NCBI RefSeq assembly: GCF_947494125.1
Contig: NZ_CANLTU010000011.1
Span: 1-64,000, forward strand
Direction of reading: 5' to 3'
Origin: an uncultured Tenacibaculum sp.
Lineage (GTDB): Bacteria > Bacteroidota > Bacteroidia > Flavobacteriales > Flavobacteriaceae
Length of the DNA stretch: 64,000 nucleotides
The notes below the pieces were generated by a model that had not been told where the DNA came from, ran no database searches, and worked only from the letters and a program-made list of their open reading frames with translations. Positions 1 through 8,972 of the stretch are shown here, piece after piece; position 1 is the stretch's first letter, and each line of letters starts with the position of its first letter. Both the position numbers and the translations under genes were made by a program.

Positions 1-174
1 TTACGCTGTCAATTTCAATATTTTCAATGAACTTTATTAATCGCTATATTTAGTCTTATCAACCAAAACATTAATTAATTTTTTTTGTAGAAATACTAGA
101 CTCGAACTAGCTGATTTTTTATCTCTAAATCATTCCAAAATTTCTGTGATCGTTTCGCTTTCTTAAAGCGGTTG

Positions 175-204
175 CAAATTTACAAACCTTTTTAAAACTG
201 ACAA
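175..204 (-). promoter_or_regulatory. Minus-strand promoter, proximal of three in tandem
   Basis: Read on the minus strand this is TTG (202-204), a 19-bp spacer and TAAATTTG (175-182), an exact Bacteroidetes sigma-70 promoter (TTG-N19-TAnnTTTG). It points to the left edge, and no protein gene lies between it and position 1. The minus-strand sequence near 1-60 resembles the A-rich leader that I remember upstream of flavobacterial rRNA genes, so an rRNA operon just beyond the left edge is inferred. Confidence 0.6.
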
Positions 205-275
205 ACTTTTTTTGAAGTTTTTTTTAATTTGTTTTTCGCTATATTTTAATGAACTATCGCCTCTAAAACGGACTG

Positions 276-307
276 CAAAGATACTCTCTTTTATTTGTAA
301 TAAACAA
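276..307 (-). promoter_or_regulatory. Minus-strand promoter, middle of three in tandem
   Basis: On the minus strand the -7 box is TATCTTTG (276-283), with a TTG at 305-307 after a 21-bp spacer. The bases after the -7 box, GCAGTCC, match the usual TTTGCA extension. It has the same direction as its two neighbours. Confidence 0.5.
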
Positions 308-409
308 GTAATATTTAACTTATTTTTTACTCCTTTTTAACATACCTAACCAACCTTTTTAATGAACTTTTACTAACTTTAAAACCTTACGTTTTTCCCT
401 TAGCGGGTG

Positions 410-439
410 CAAATATAGAACCCTTTTTTAACATAACAA
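410..439 (-). promoter_or_regulatory. Minus-strand promoter, distal of three in tandem
   Basis: On the minus strand this reads TTG (437-439), a 19-bp spacer and TATATTTG (410-417), followed by CACC. All three boxes are spaced about 100-135 bp apart and are separated by T-rich runs. Stacked strong promoters of this kind normally serve stable RNA genes. Between 440 and 594 I see only AT-rich sequence. Confidence 0.6.
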
Positions 440-594
440 CACCTTTTTTAAAGTATTTTTTGAAGTTTTTCTCAACTCCTATTCTATCAACACATTAACC
501 CCAATCTTTTTTTATCCCTAACCCTTTTTAAACTACCTTATTCTTTTTTAATTCTCCTTTATAGGTTGTTTGTTTATTCTTACATATATACTTC

Positions 595-1323
595 CTATTT
601 CTTTTTAGGCTTCTTTTTTTTCTTTTTCATCTTTGAAAACATCTTTTTATACACTTCTACATCTACCTCCCCTCTTTCTTTTATGACTATAGCTTTATAA
701 TCTTTCTTTAATTTAGGCTCTTGATATTCTATTTTTTCTTCTATCAAAGCTCGTTGTATTACATCTTCTATTAAATAGTCTTCATTTTCTATTTCTGGTT
801 TATACTCTGACTTCAATGATAATTTAAAAATATTTGCTGTTGCATTATACCAAAACGCCTTCCATCCGCTTCTTAATTCTTTAATATTATTAAATGCTGT
901 TTTTCCCGATTGCCTATGAATTAACTTTAATAACAACCTTCCTTCTGTTCTAGTTAATTTTTTTAATGGTTTTGTTAATTCTTCTTCTAGGTACTTTTGT
1001 ACTCTTTTTATATATTTTCTTTTTTTTCTCTTTGACTTTATTCGTGATAATCGAACATTTACACTGTCTATTCTTTTTGCTGCTATTACTGCATATGGAT
1101 ATGCCTTAAACACTTTTCTTCTAAACCAATAATAATAATGTACATCTGATTGTTTCTTAAACTTGTGTTTTGGTAAAATGGAAACTTCATTTAATGTTAT
1201 CATTAAACTATCCCCATCTTTTATCAAGAAGTATTCATCATTAAAATTTGGCAATGTATCTTTTATTTGTCCATCCATAACTGTGACAAATAATACGACA
1301 TATATATATAAAAGCTTTTTCAT
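595..1323 (-). CDS. DUF4294 family protein
   Basis: A 242-residue protein with a hydrophobic N-terminus (residues 1-20) that looks like a signal peptide, followed by an acidic-to-basic body. The central part holds Y/W-rich and R/K-rich stretches (YYYWFRRKVFKAYPYA near 64-79 and a KSKRKKRKYIKR helix near 96-107). These are hallmarks of the DUF4294 proteins found throughout Bacteroidetes, whose function is unknown. The C-terminus ends in a run of lysines (about 230-242). It stands alone, divergent in regulation from the next gene, with a terminator between them. The family call is from memory of the conserved block; no function is assigned. Confidence 0.75.
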   Translation of the reverse strand: MKKLLYIYVVLFVTVMDGQIKDTLPNFNDEYFLIKDGDSLMITLNEVSILPKHKFKKQSDVHYYYWFRRKVFKAYPYAVIAAKRIDSVNVRLSRIKSKRKKRKYIKRVQKYLEEELTKPLKKLTRTEGRLLLKLIHRQSGKTAFNNIKELRSGWKAFWYNATANIFKLSLKSEYKPEIENEDYLIEDVIQRALIEEKIEYQEPKLKKDYKAIVIKERGEVDVEVYKKMFSKMKKKKKKPKKK

Positions 1324-1380
1324 TATTTTTTTATGTATCTAAAAGGAATCCAAATGTAATTAGTTTCTTTTTAAAACAAA

Positions 1381-1408
1381 AAAACTCATGAAATGTTTCA
1401 TGAGTTTT
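1381..1408 (-). terminator. Terminator after the alpha-oxoamine synthase gene
   Basis: Perfect 13-bp stem (1381-1393 with 1396-1408) around a 2-base loop, flanked by A and T runs on both sides. It lies just past the stop of the minus-strand gene at 1429-2682 and can work in both directions. Confidence 0.8.
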
Positions 1409-1428
1409 TTGTTTTTATTTTCCCTCTA

Positions 1429-2682
1429 TTATTCTGCCATAATAGATTCTGCTATTCTTTTATAAGTACCATTTTCTAATTTCTCTCTTATTGCTGAAAA
1501 TGCTACGATTGTTTCATCCACATCTTCTTGTGTGTGTCTTGCTGTTGGTATTAATCTTAATATAATTAATCCTTTTGGGATTACTGGATATACTACTATT
1601 GAACAGAACACTCCATGATTTTCTCGTAAATCTTGTACCATTGCCATTGCTTCTGGTATTTCTCCTTTCAAATATACTGGCGTTATACATGTTTGTGTTG
1701 TTCCTAAATCGAATCCTGCATTACGTAATCCTGACTGTAATGCGTTTGTGATTTTCCATAAGTTCTCTTTTAACTCCGGCATTGTACGAATCATATCCAA
1801 ACGCTTTAATGCTCCTTTTACCATTGGCATTGGTAATGATTTTGCAAACATTTGTGATCGCATATTGTATTGTAAATACTGTACTACATCTTTATCTCCT
1901 GCAAAAAATGCTCCTATTCCTGCCATTGATTTTGCAAATGTTGCAAAATACACATCTATTCCGTCTTGTACTCCTTGCTCAAATCCTGTTCCTCTTCCTC
2001 CTTCTCCTAATGTTCCAAAACCATGTGCATCATCTACTAGCAACCTAAAATTATACTTTTCTTTTAATGCTACTATTTCTGCCAACCTTCCTTGCTCTCC
2101 TCGCATTCCAAAAACTCCTTCAGAAACTAACAAAATTCCTCCTCCTGTTTTCTCTGCCATTTTTGTTGCTCTCATCAAGTTTTTCTCACAACTTTCTATA
2201 TCATTATGGCGATATACAAATCTTTTTCCTGCATGTAATCTAACTCCATCTATTATACATGCATGTGTATCCATATCATATACAATAATATCGTCTTTAT
2301 TTACTAATGCATCTATTGCTGAAACCATTCCTTGGTATCCGAAGTTTACCAAGTACGACGCTTCTTTTCCTACAAACTCTGCGCATTCTTCCTCTAATTG
2401 CTCATGATACTTTGTATGTCCTGACATCATTCGCGCACCCATTGGGTATGCCATTCCATCTGTTGCTGCCGAATCTCCATCTACTTTTAATACTTCTGGA
2501 TGATTTGCTAAACCTAAATAATCATTAATACTCCAAGTAACTACTTTTTTTCCATTGAAAGACATTCTATTTGAGATTGGTCCTTCTAATTTAGGAAATA
2601 CATAATACCCTTCTGCTTTATCTGCCCATTTTCCTAAAGGTCCTTTATCTTCTTTTATTCTTTCAAATAAATCTTTTACCAT
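1429..2682 (-). CDS. PLP-dependent alpha-oxoamine synthase (KBL/SPT-like)
   Basis: A 417-residue fold-type I pyridoxal-phosphate enzyme of the alpha-oxoamine synthase family, which joins an amino acid to an acyl-CoA with loss of CO2. Visible landmarks are H140 that stacks on the cofactor, VDDAHGFG at 216-223, and the Schiff-base lysine K251 in FATFAKSMAG. Family members include glycine C-acetyltransferase and serine palmitoyltransferase. In flavobacteria, copies of this type also serve sphingolipid or sulfonolipid (capnine) base synthesis. I cannot tell the acyl or amino-acid substrate from sequence alone. It is a single-gene unit with its own terminator; a TATTTTCG box on the minus strand at 2709-2716 is a plausible -7 element. 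Confidence 0.8.
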   Translation of the reverse strand: MVKDLFERIKEDKGPLGKWADKAEGYYVFPKLEGPISNRMSFNGKKVVTWSINDYLGLANHPEVLKVDGDSAATDGMAYPMGARMMSGHTKYHEQLEEECAEFVGKEASYLVNFGYQGMVSAIDALVNKDDIIVYDMDTHACIIDGVRLHAGKRFVYRHNDIESCEKNLMRATKMAEKTGGGILLVSEGVFGMRGEQGRLAEIVALKEKYNFRLLVDDAHGFGTLGEGGRGTGFEQGVQDGIDVYFATFAKSMAGIGAFFAGDKDVVQYLQYNMRSQMFAKSLPMPMVKGALKRLDMIRTMPELKENLWKITNALQSGLRNAGFDLGTTQTCITPVYLKGEIPEAMAMVQDLRENHGVFCSIVVYPVIPKGLIILRLIPTARHTQEDVDETIVAFSAIREKLENGTYKRIAESIMAE

Positions 2683-2768
2683 TATTACTTTTGATTTTTT
2701 ATAGACTGCGAAAATAGTTCTTTTTTAACAGATTTTCAAATTGGCTTAATCTTGATTTTTACTCATAA

Positions 2769-2795
2769 AAAAAGATGCCTATAAGACATCTTTTT
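2769..2795 (-). terminator. Terminator after the molybdoenzyme large-subunit gene
   Basis: Stem AAAAAGATG (2769-2777) with CATCTTTTT (2787-2795), 9-base loop. On the minus strand it ends in a T run and sits 23 bases past the stop codon at 2818. Confidence 0.65.
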
Positions 2796-2817
2796 CTTTC
2801 TTTGTGATTTTTAATTC

Positions 2818-4971
2818 TTAGCTTTCCATTTTTACTGCCAATTCTTTTTCAAATGGTTGGCTGTACATCCTCCTGCCTAGCGCTTTATATACTGCATTTG
2901 CAACTGCTCCTCCTGCTGGAGGCAATCCTGGTTCTCCTAAGCCTGTTGGTGATAATTCATTTTTCACAAAATGCACTTCCACTTGTGGCGTTTCATTCAT
3001 TCTTATTAAACGATATGTATCAAAGTTTTTATTAGACGGCTTACCTTTTTCAAATGTTAGATCTCCATACATTGCATGTCCTAACCCATCTAAAACTCCT
3101 CCTTGAATTTGATTTATTGCCCCCGTTGGGTTTATTACAATTCCGCAATCTACTGCTGCAACTACTTTTGTTACTATTGGAGAACCGTTTTTTAATTCTA
3201 CTTCTGCTAATTCTGCTACATGTGTATTATGGCTATAATAGGCTGCGAATCCCTGATAAACTCCTTCTCTTGGATTTCCCCAGTTTCCTTTTTCTGCTGC
3301 CAATTTTATTGTATTCTGCATTCTTTCTCCAGAATACTCTATTTTTTCATCTTTTGAATTTTTTACATTTTGCAATAATTCTAACCTTAACTGTACTGCA
3401 TCTTTATTTAACTCTAATGCTAATTCGTCAAAGAAACTTTGCTCTGCAAATGCTAAGAAATTAGTATATGGTGCTCTCCATGCTCCTGTTGTTATATTAC
3501 TTTTATAACTTTTTGTTGATACTTTATAATTTGGTATACACCCTGCTGGAAAAAAGTGTGGTATTAATCCATACATATTTCCATTGATTGCTGCCTCTTT
3601 TAAATGATATCCTGTTATTTTCCCTTCTTTGATTGAAGCTGCTATTCTATATTTTATTGCTGGTCTATAGATTCCATCTGTCATATCATCTTCTCTTGAA
3701 AAAACTACTTTTACTGGTTTTTTAGATTTATCTGATATTTCTGCTGCTTCTAAAGCAAAATCTCCATATAAGCGACGGCCAAATCCACCACCCATTCTGG
3801 TCATTTCTAATTCAATTTCTTCTTCTTTTCTATTTAATAGTTTTGCTACTCTTCCTGCTGTCCATTGTGGCGTTTGTATTGGACCTACTAAATGCACTTT
3901 TTCTTGTGTTACATCTGCGTAAAAATTCATAGGCTCCAAACAATTGTGAGGTAAAAATGGTGAATGATATGTTCTTTCTATTACCTTATCTGCTTCTTTA
4001 AATGCTTTTTTTACATTTCCATCTTCTCTTCGTACATCTAAATCTTTTGCATCTAAAATTTCATCAAGTACTTTATTATGATCTGATGTACTTTCTAATT
4101 TTGAATCCTCTTTCCATGTAGTCTTTAATTCTTTTTTTCCTTTCATTGCAGCCCAAGTGTTTGTTGCCAAAACTGCTATTTTGTCTCCAAATTTCACAAT
4201 TTGTGAAACTCCTTTTACTTTTTTTGCTTCCGCATCATCAAAACTTTCTAACTTTTGTCCAAATGCTGGTGGTCTTAAAACCGACGCAAATAACATTCCT
4301 TCTGCTTTATAATCTAAACCAAACAATGGTTTTCCTGTTACTATTTTTTCTACATCTACATTAATTGCATCTGTTCCTATTATTTTATATTCTGAAGCTT
4401 TCTTTAATGTTACTTTTTCTGGAACCTCTAGTACTGAAGCTTCTTTCACTACTTCTCCATAACCTAAACTTTCTCCTTTTGCATTTGTAATTACTCCGTT
4501 TGATGCCTTACATGTTGATGCTTCTACTCCCCATTTAACTGCCGCCGCATTTATTAACATTTGCTTGGTTGTTGCTCCTGTTTCTCGTAATGCATCCCAT
4601 CCTTTTCTTATTGATTGGCTCCCTCCTGCTACTTGTCTTGTATACTCTTTTTTATTATATTTTGCTTGTGCTACATGAACTTTGCTCCATTCTACATCTA
4701 GCTCTTCTGCTATTATCATTGGCATAGATGTTTTTACTCCTTGTCCTATCTCTGGATTTGGCGAATATATTGTTACAAAACCTTCATCTGAAATTTTTAT
4801 AAATGCATTAAAATCATTAAAATTTAAATTCTTTATATCTACTGATGGTTTTACATTTGGCTTACATGCTGTAAACAAATTAAAACCTATCATTATTCCT
4901 CCTCCTGCTAATGCCGTAGTTCTTAAAAAATTTCTTCTACTAAATGTATATTTATTTTCTTGTGTGCTCAT
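2818..4971 (-). CDS. Xanthine dehydrogenase-family molybdopterin-binding subunit (IorB-like)
   Basis: A 717-residue catalytic subunit of a molybdenum hydroxylase in the isoquinoline 1-oxidoreductase/aldehyde oxidase group. The N-terminus carries a twin-arginine signal (SRRNFLRTTALAGGG at about 11-25) followed by a hydrophobic stretch and a cysteine (FTACKP), so it is likely exported folded. Family motifs include MGGGFGRR near 393-400 and GEPGLPPAGGAVANAV near the C-terminus, which carries the catalytic glutamate. The small [2Fe-2S] subunit gene lies 11 bases upstream on the same strand, so the two form a heterodimer operon. Electrons would leave through a cytochrome not encoded here. The true substrate is unknown. 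Confidence 0.85.
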   Translation of the reverse strand: MSTQENKYTFSRRNFLRTTALAGGGIMIGFNLFTACKPNVKPSVDIKNLNFNDFNAFIKISDEGFVTIYSPNPEIGQGVKTSMPMIIAEELDVEWSKVHVAQAKYNKKEYTRQVAGGSQSIRKGWDALRETGATTKQMLINAAAVKWGVEASTCKASNGVITNAKGESLGYGEVVKEASVLEVPEKVTLKKASEYKIIGTDAINVDVEKIVTGKPLFGLDYKAEGMLFASVLRPPAFGQKLESFDDAEAKKVKGVSQIVKFGDKIAVLATNTWAAMKGKKELKTTWKEDSKLESTSDHNKVLDEILDAKDLDVRREDGNVKKAFKEADKVIERTYHSPFLPHNCLEPMNFYADVTQEKVHLVGPIQTPQWTAGRVAKLLNRKEEEIELEMTRMGGGFGRRLYGDFALEAAEISDKSKKPVKVVFSREDDMTDGIYRPAIKYRIAASIKEGKITGYHLKEAAINGNMYGLIPHFFPAGCIPNYKVSTKSYKSNITTGAWRAPYTNFLAFAEQSFFDELALELNKDAVQLRLELLQNVKNSKDEKIEYSGERMQNTIKLAAEKGNWGNPREGVYQGFAAYYSHNTHVAELAEVELKNGSPIVTKVVAAVDCGIVINPTGAINQIQGGVLDGLGHAMYGDLTFEKGKPSNKNFDTYRLIRMNETPQVEVHFVKNELSPTGLGEPGLPPAGGAVANAVYKALGRRMYSQPFEKELAVKMES

Positions 4972-4982
4972 AATTTAATTTT

Positions 4983-5444
4983 TTAAGACATCTTTTTTGC
5001 TGCTATAGCAACGGCTTTTTCTATTCTATTATACGAGGCACATCTACATATATTACCATGCATTGCTTCTCTAATTTCTTCTTGAGACGGATTAGGTGTT
5101 TCTTTTAAAAACGATGCTGCTGTCATTATTTGTCCTGCCTGGCAATAACCACACTGCGGTACGTCTATTTCTTTCCAAGCTTCTTGTAATGGATGATCTC
5201 CTTTTTCTGAAAGTCCTTCAATAGTTGTAATTTCTTCTTTATCTAACATTGATACTTGAAGTTGGCAACTTCTCATCGCAGCCCCATCTACATGAACGGT
5301 ACACGCTCCACATTGAGCTATACCACATCCATATTTGGTTCCTACCATATCTAGTTCATCTCTTAAAACCCAAAGTAAAGGTGTATCGGCATCTACATTA
5401 ACGGTTTTTGAACTCCCGTTAATCTTAATTGTGTATGTTGGCAT
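4983..5444 (-). CDS. (2Fe-2S)-binding small subunit (IorA-like)
   Basis: A 153-residue ferredoxin-like electron-transfer subunit. The N-terminal plant-type [2Fe-2S] motif is YGCGIAQCGACTVHVDG (about 39-55) with a further Cys near 60. The C-terminal helical domain holds the second cluster motif, CGYCQAGQ near 97-104 and NICRCASYNR near 131-140. It passes electrons from the molybdopterin subunit encoded directly downstream. It has no signal of its own, so it would be carried out by the partner's twin-arginine signal. Length and motif order are normal for the family. Confidence 0.9.
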   Translation of the reverse strand: MPTYTIKINGSSKTVNVDADTPLLWVLRDELDMVGTKYGCGIAQCGACTVHVDGAAMRSCQLQVSMLDKEEITTIEGLSEKGDHPLQEAWKEIDVPQCGYCQAGQIMTAASFLKETPNPSQEEIREAMHGNICRCASYNRIEKAVAIAAKKMS

Positions 5445-5585
5445 TTTGGATAGTTTTGTTACGTTTTGTGTAAGTTACAAAAAATATAATCTTCTAGTTT
5501 TCTTCAACTTGATTTTAAGAAAATTTTAAGGATACCTTTTTAAAATTAAAAGATTAGCTTAATCAATTCATATCCTTTTAATTAA

Positions 5586-5593
5586 TAGCTTTG
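5586..5593 (+). promoter_or_regulatory. -7 box for the MscS-type channel gene
   Basis: TAGCTTTG matches the Bacteroidetes -7 consensus TAnnTTTG exactly and stands 17 bases before the ATG at 5611, implying a very short leader. Confidence 0.5.
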
Positions 5594-5610
5594 TACTTTA
5601 TTTTATATTT

Positions 5611-6855
5611 ATGAAATTCGATAGACATTTTTTTTATAACTACTTACAAGATTTCGGCTTATCTAACGATACTTCTAAGTACTTAAATCTATTTTTTCTA
5701 ATTACTATATCTTTAATTCTTATTTATCTTATTGATATTATTACTAGAAAAATTTTCCGTAGTTTTTCTATTAGAATTGCTAAATCTTCTAAAACAAATT
5801 TTGATGACATTTTAATTACTAATAAAGTTCCTACGAATGTTGCTCATCTTATTCCGGTTCTTATATTTTTTGAATTAATTCCTATCATTTTTTTTGATTT
5901 TGACTATTTAAAAAATTTTACTTCTAAATTAATTTTAATAGTCAGCATTATTATAGCGCTTCGCATAGCTAGAAGTATTCTTAATACTTTAAAAGACTTT
6001 TTAAAAAAACTTCCTCGTTTTAAAGACAAACCTGTTGACAGTTATATTCAAGTATTTATGATTTTTGCTTGGTTTTCTGGAGCAATTTTAGCTTTTGCTA
6101 TTATTACTGATCAATCTATTTGGAAATTTTTTACCGCTCTTGGTGCTGCCTCTGCTATTATTATCTTAATTTTTAAAGATACTATTCTTGGGTTTGTTGC
6201 CAGTATTCAGGTTTCTATAAATGACATGGTACGTATTGGTGATTGGATTACTTTTGAAAAATTTGGTGCGGATGGTGATGTTATAGAAATTTCATTAGCT
6301 ACCGTAAAAGTTCAGAATTTTGATAAAACTATTACTACTATTCCTACGTATGCTTTAATTTCTGATTCTTTTAAAAATTGGAGAGGAATGGTTAATTCTC
6401 AGGGTAGAAGAATTAAAAGAGCTATACATATTAAAATAGATAGTGTTCATTATTTATCTAATGATGAAATTAACAATTTAAAATCTATACAATTAATTGA
6501 ATCATACTTGACTAATCGTCAGGAAAAAATTGATGCTTTTAATAATGAAAATAATATTAATAAAGATCTTCTTTTAAATGGTAGGAACTTAACAAATATT
6601 GGTGTTTTTAGAAAATATGCTGAGACTTATATTGAAAATCATCCTGCTATTAATAAAAATATGATGATTATGGTTAGGCAATTAGCTCCAACAACTCAAG
6701 GTTTGCCTATTGAAATCTACGCTTTTAGCGCTGATAAAAACTGGAAGAATTACGAGTATATTATGGCTGATATTTTTGATCATTTACTCGCTTCTGTAAA
6801 ATATTTTAATCTAGAAATATTTGAATTGCCTACTAATTTTAATACTACAAGTTAA
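5611..6855 (+). CDS. Mechanosensitive ion channel, MscS family (YbdG-like)
   Basis: A 414-residue inner-membrane channel of the MscS superfamily. Five hydrophobic segments fall near residues 28-45, 70-88, 105-120, 150-170 and 180-205. They are followed by the beta domain with MVRIGDWITF (about 205-214) and the pore-lining helix region rich in Ala and Gly (LGAASAIIIL). After the beta domain is a long soluble C-terminal part with a variable insert (residues ~285-345), a layout closer to the E. coli YbdG/MscM type than to minimal MscS. It would relieve osmotic down-shock. The gene stands alone and its 3' end overlaps the convergent gene at 6845 by 11 bases. Confidence 0.85.
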   Translation: MKFDRHFFYNYLQDFGLSNDTSKYLNLFFLITISLILIYLIDIITRKIFRSFSIRIAKSSKTNFDDILITNKVPTNVAHLIPVLIFFELIPIIFFDFDYLKNFTSKLILIVSIIIALRIARSILNTLKDFLKKLPRFKDKPVDSYIQVFMIFAWFSGAILAFAIITDQSIWKFFTALGAASAIIILIFKDTILGFVASIQVSINDMVRIGDWITFEKFGADGDVIEISLATVKVQNFDKTITTIPTYALISDSFKNWRGMVNSQGRRIKRAIHIKIDSVHYLSNDEINNLKSIQLIESYLTNRQEKIDAFNNENNINKDLLLNGRNLTNIGVFRKYAETYIENHPAINKNMMIMVRQLAPTTQGLPIEIYAFSADKNWKNYEYIMADIFDHLLASVKYFNLEIFELPTNFNTTS

Positions 6856-7321
6856 GCTCGCTAATCATTTCATTATAATCGTACTGTAGATCTTCGTGTA
6901 ACTTGTCTATAGCTTTTTTTGCTAGCTCCAATTGTCTTTCATAAGTAGCTTGTAATCTCGGGCTTCTTTTTATACTTGGCTTAAATTCTTTTAGCTTAAC
7001 ACAAAAGTGTAACAGTAAAGCTACTTCTGTCTCTTTCTTTTTTGAGTATCGAATAAACTTTTTGGTTATTGTTAAAGTTTTACGAACACTTTTACGTATA
7101 TAATAATAACTCTTCGTATTTACTTGTTCAAATAACTCATCTATTTCTTCTTTTATACTCTCTATATAAGCTTCTTCATTATGAGATTCAAATAACAAGT
7201 ATGTTAACAGTTCTTTATTTTCTTTTTTAAATTTTGATAACTGTAAACATAACTCCATCAATTCTCCTGATGTTTTATAAGCTAATTCATCTTTTATTTT
7301 TTTTACAGTTACTGCCTTCAT
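6845..7321 (-). CDS. Conserved hypothetical helical protein
   Basis: A protein of 158 residues when started at MKAVTVKKIK. A longer reading from 7360 is possible but would run through the terminator hairpin at 7354-7378, so I prefer the ATG at 7319-7321. The sequence is strongly helical and charged (KFKKENKELL, EEIDELFEQV, KRSPRLQATYERQLELAKKAIDKLHEDL), with no signal peptide or membrane segment. I do not recognise a named family. It follows fabV on the same strand but is separated from it by a terminator, so it is probably transcribed on its own. Confidence 0.6.
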   Translation of the reverse strand: MKAVTVKKIKDELAYKTSGELMELCLQLSKFKKENKELLTYLLFESHNEEAYIESIKEEIDELFEQVNTKSYYYIRKSVRKTLTITKKFIRYSKKKETEVALLLHFCVKLKEFKPSIKRSPRLQATYERQLELAKKAIDKLHEDLQYDYNEMISELNL

Positions 7322-7353
7322 CTGTTTTGTTTTAAAAGTTAAAAATAAAAAAA

Positions 7354-7378
7354 GCCTCATAGAAATTCTACGAGGCTC
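7354..7378 (-). terminator. Terminator after fabV
   Basis: Stem 7354-7364 with 7368-7378 around a 3-base loop, one A-C mismatch, followed by T runs on the minus strand. It lies 19 bases past the fabV stop codon. Confidence 0.75.
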
Positions 7379-7396
7379 TTTTAAATTTTGAAATTA

Positions 7397-8584
7397 TTAT
7401 TGAATACTTGGAATTTCAACTAACTCATTTACATCTGCATCATAGTCTACTCCATTTACCTTAAATCCAAATAATTTAAAGAACTCTTCACTATATCCTT
7501 CTAAATCTCCTATTTCTGATAAATTTTCTGTAGTTGCTTCTTCCCATAATTTAGAGATTTCTGCCTGTACATCTTCTCTCATTTCCCAATCATCTACACG
7601 GATTCTTCCTTTTTCATCTAAAGCTAAACCTCCTCCAAATAAACGTTCACTATATAAACGTTGAATTTGCTCTATACACCCTTCATGAATTCCCTTTTCT
7701 TTCATTACTTTAAATAATAATGATATGTATAATGGAATTACTGGTATTGCTGAACTTGCCTGCGTTACTAAAGCTTTGTTTACTGACACATATGCTTTAG
7801 CTCCTATTGTTTTTAAATCTTCAGTAATTTTAAATGCAGTTGCTTCTAAATCATCTTTTGCAGCTCCAATTGTTCCATTTCTATATACTGGCTTTGTTAC
7901 TTCTGGACCAATGTATGAATAAGCTACTGTTGTTGCTCCTTCCGACAATAAGTTTTCTGCCTGTAAAGCGTCCATCCACATTTTCCAATCTTCTCCTCCC
8001 ATTACAGTTACTGTATTTACCACGTCTTCTCCTTCTGCTGGATTTATTGATATTTCTGATACATTTCCTGTATGAAAATCTACTGTTTTATTAGAAAACA
8101 CTTCTCCTATTGGCTTTAAAACCGACTTAAAACGTTTTCCAGATTCTGGATGTGTTCTTACTGGTGATGCTAAACTGTAAATTACTAAATCAATCTGACC
8201 TAAGTCTTCTTTAATTAAATTTACAACTTGTTCTTTTATTTCATTTGAAAATGCATCTCCGTTTATACTTTTTGCATATAATCCTGCTGCTTGTGCTTCT
8301 TTTTCAAAAGCTGCTGTATTATAAAATCCTGGTGATGCTGGTCTTCCTTCTGTTGCTGGCTTATCAAAAAACACTCCTATTGTTGCTGCATCTGAACCAA
8401 ATGCACTTGTAATTCTTGATGCCAATCCAAAACCTGTTGAAGATCCGATTACTAAAACTTTTTTTGCACCTTCAATTTTTCCTTTTGACTGCACATATGC
8501 TATTTGATCTTTTACATTTTGTTCACATCCTACTGGGTGAGATGTTAAACAAATAAACCCTCTAGTTCTTGGTTCTATTATCAT
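7397..8584 (-). CDS. fabV: Enoyl-[acyl-carrier-protein] reductase FabV
   Basis: A 395-residue trans-2-enoyl-ACP/CoA reductase that uses NADH for the last step of fatty-acid elongation. FabV is larger than FabI and has the active-site spacing Tyr-x8-Lys, here Y234 and K243 (YRNGTIGAAK). The nucleotide-binding loop is VLVIGSSTGFGLASR (43-57), and the N-terminus [20 protein letters not shown] is typical. FabV enzymes are known to be poorly inhibited by triclosan. The gene start overlaps the end of the small upstream gene by 23 bases, pointing to one transcript purC-small gene-fabV. Confidence 0.93.
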   Translation of the reverse strand: MIIEPRTRGFICLTSHPVGCEQNVKDQIAYVQSKGKIEGAKKVLVIGSSTGFGLASRITSAFGSDAATIGVFFDKPATEGRPASPGFYNTAAFEKEAQAAGLYAKSINGDAFSNEIKEQVVNLIKEDLGQIDLVIYSLASPVRTHPESGKRFKSVLKPIGEVFSNKTVDFHTGNVSEISINPAEGEDVVNTVTVMGGEDWKMWMDALQAENLLSEGATTVAYSYIGPEVTKPVYRNGTIGAAKDDLEATAFKITEDLKTIGAKAYVSVNKALVTQASSAIPVIPLYISLLFKVMKEKGIHEGCIEQIQRLYSERLFGGGLALDEKGRIRVDDWEMREDVQAEISKLWEEATTENLSEIGDLEGYSEEFFKLFGFKVNGVDYDADVNELVEIPSIQ

Positions 8585-8972
8585 TGTTGTTTGTTTTAAA
8601 ATTTTTAATTTCTAATTGGCTATCTTTAATTCTCTGGCCAACCATCGTTAAAATTCTTTTATTAATCTCAGAATCGTTTTCTTTATAAAATTCAAATTCA
8701 CTTACTGTAAATTGCCCTATAATTAAACCTATAAACTGATTTTTTAAAGTTATATTTTTTTTAGTTATTGTATTAACTGTTTTATTAAACTTTTCTTTCT
8801 CTGTATTTAAAATGTCAACTTTTTGTTTATTACAAAAAAAAACAAAAAACTGTAAAATAAGATCGTGCTGTAATTTTAAAATCGGACGTACAGTTCTATT
8901 TTGAAAATCTTCAATGGGAATTTCTGATGTCAAATTTAATACTGGCCGAATACTTACTTTATCACTATCCAT
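8562..8972 (-). CDS. Conserved hypothetical protein between purC and fabV
   Basis: A 136-residue soluble protein with no signal peptide. The pattern SIRPVLNL near the start, [16 protein letters not shown] near 25-40 and [14 protein letters not shown] in the second half recalls a small flavobacterial family that databases sometimes label glyoxalase. I see no glyoxalase metal ligands, so that name should not be used as a function. It overlaps purC upstream by 8 bases and fabV downstream by 23 bases, which means translation of all three is probably coupled. Confidence 0.7.
   Translation of the reverse strand: MDSDKVSIRPVLNLTSEIPIEDFQNRTVRPILKLQHDLILQFFVFFCNKQKVDILNTEKEKFNKTVNTITKKNITLKNQFIGLIIGQFTVSEFEFYKENDSEINKRILTMVGQRIKDSQLEIKNFKTNNNDNRTKN

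Noticed and set aside
1..594. A tRNA gene in the left intergenic region
   Set aside because: No cloverleaf-like paired arms or T-loop GTTCGA sequence was found; the signals are promoters only.
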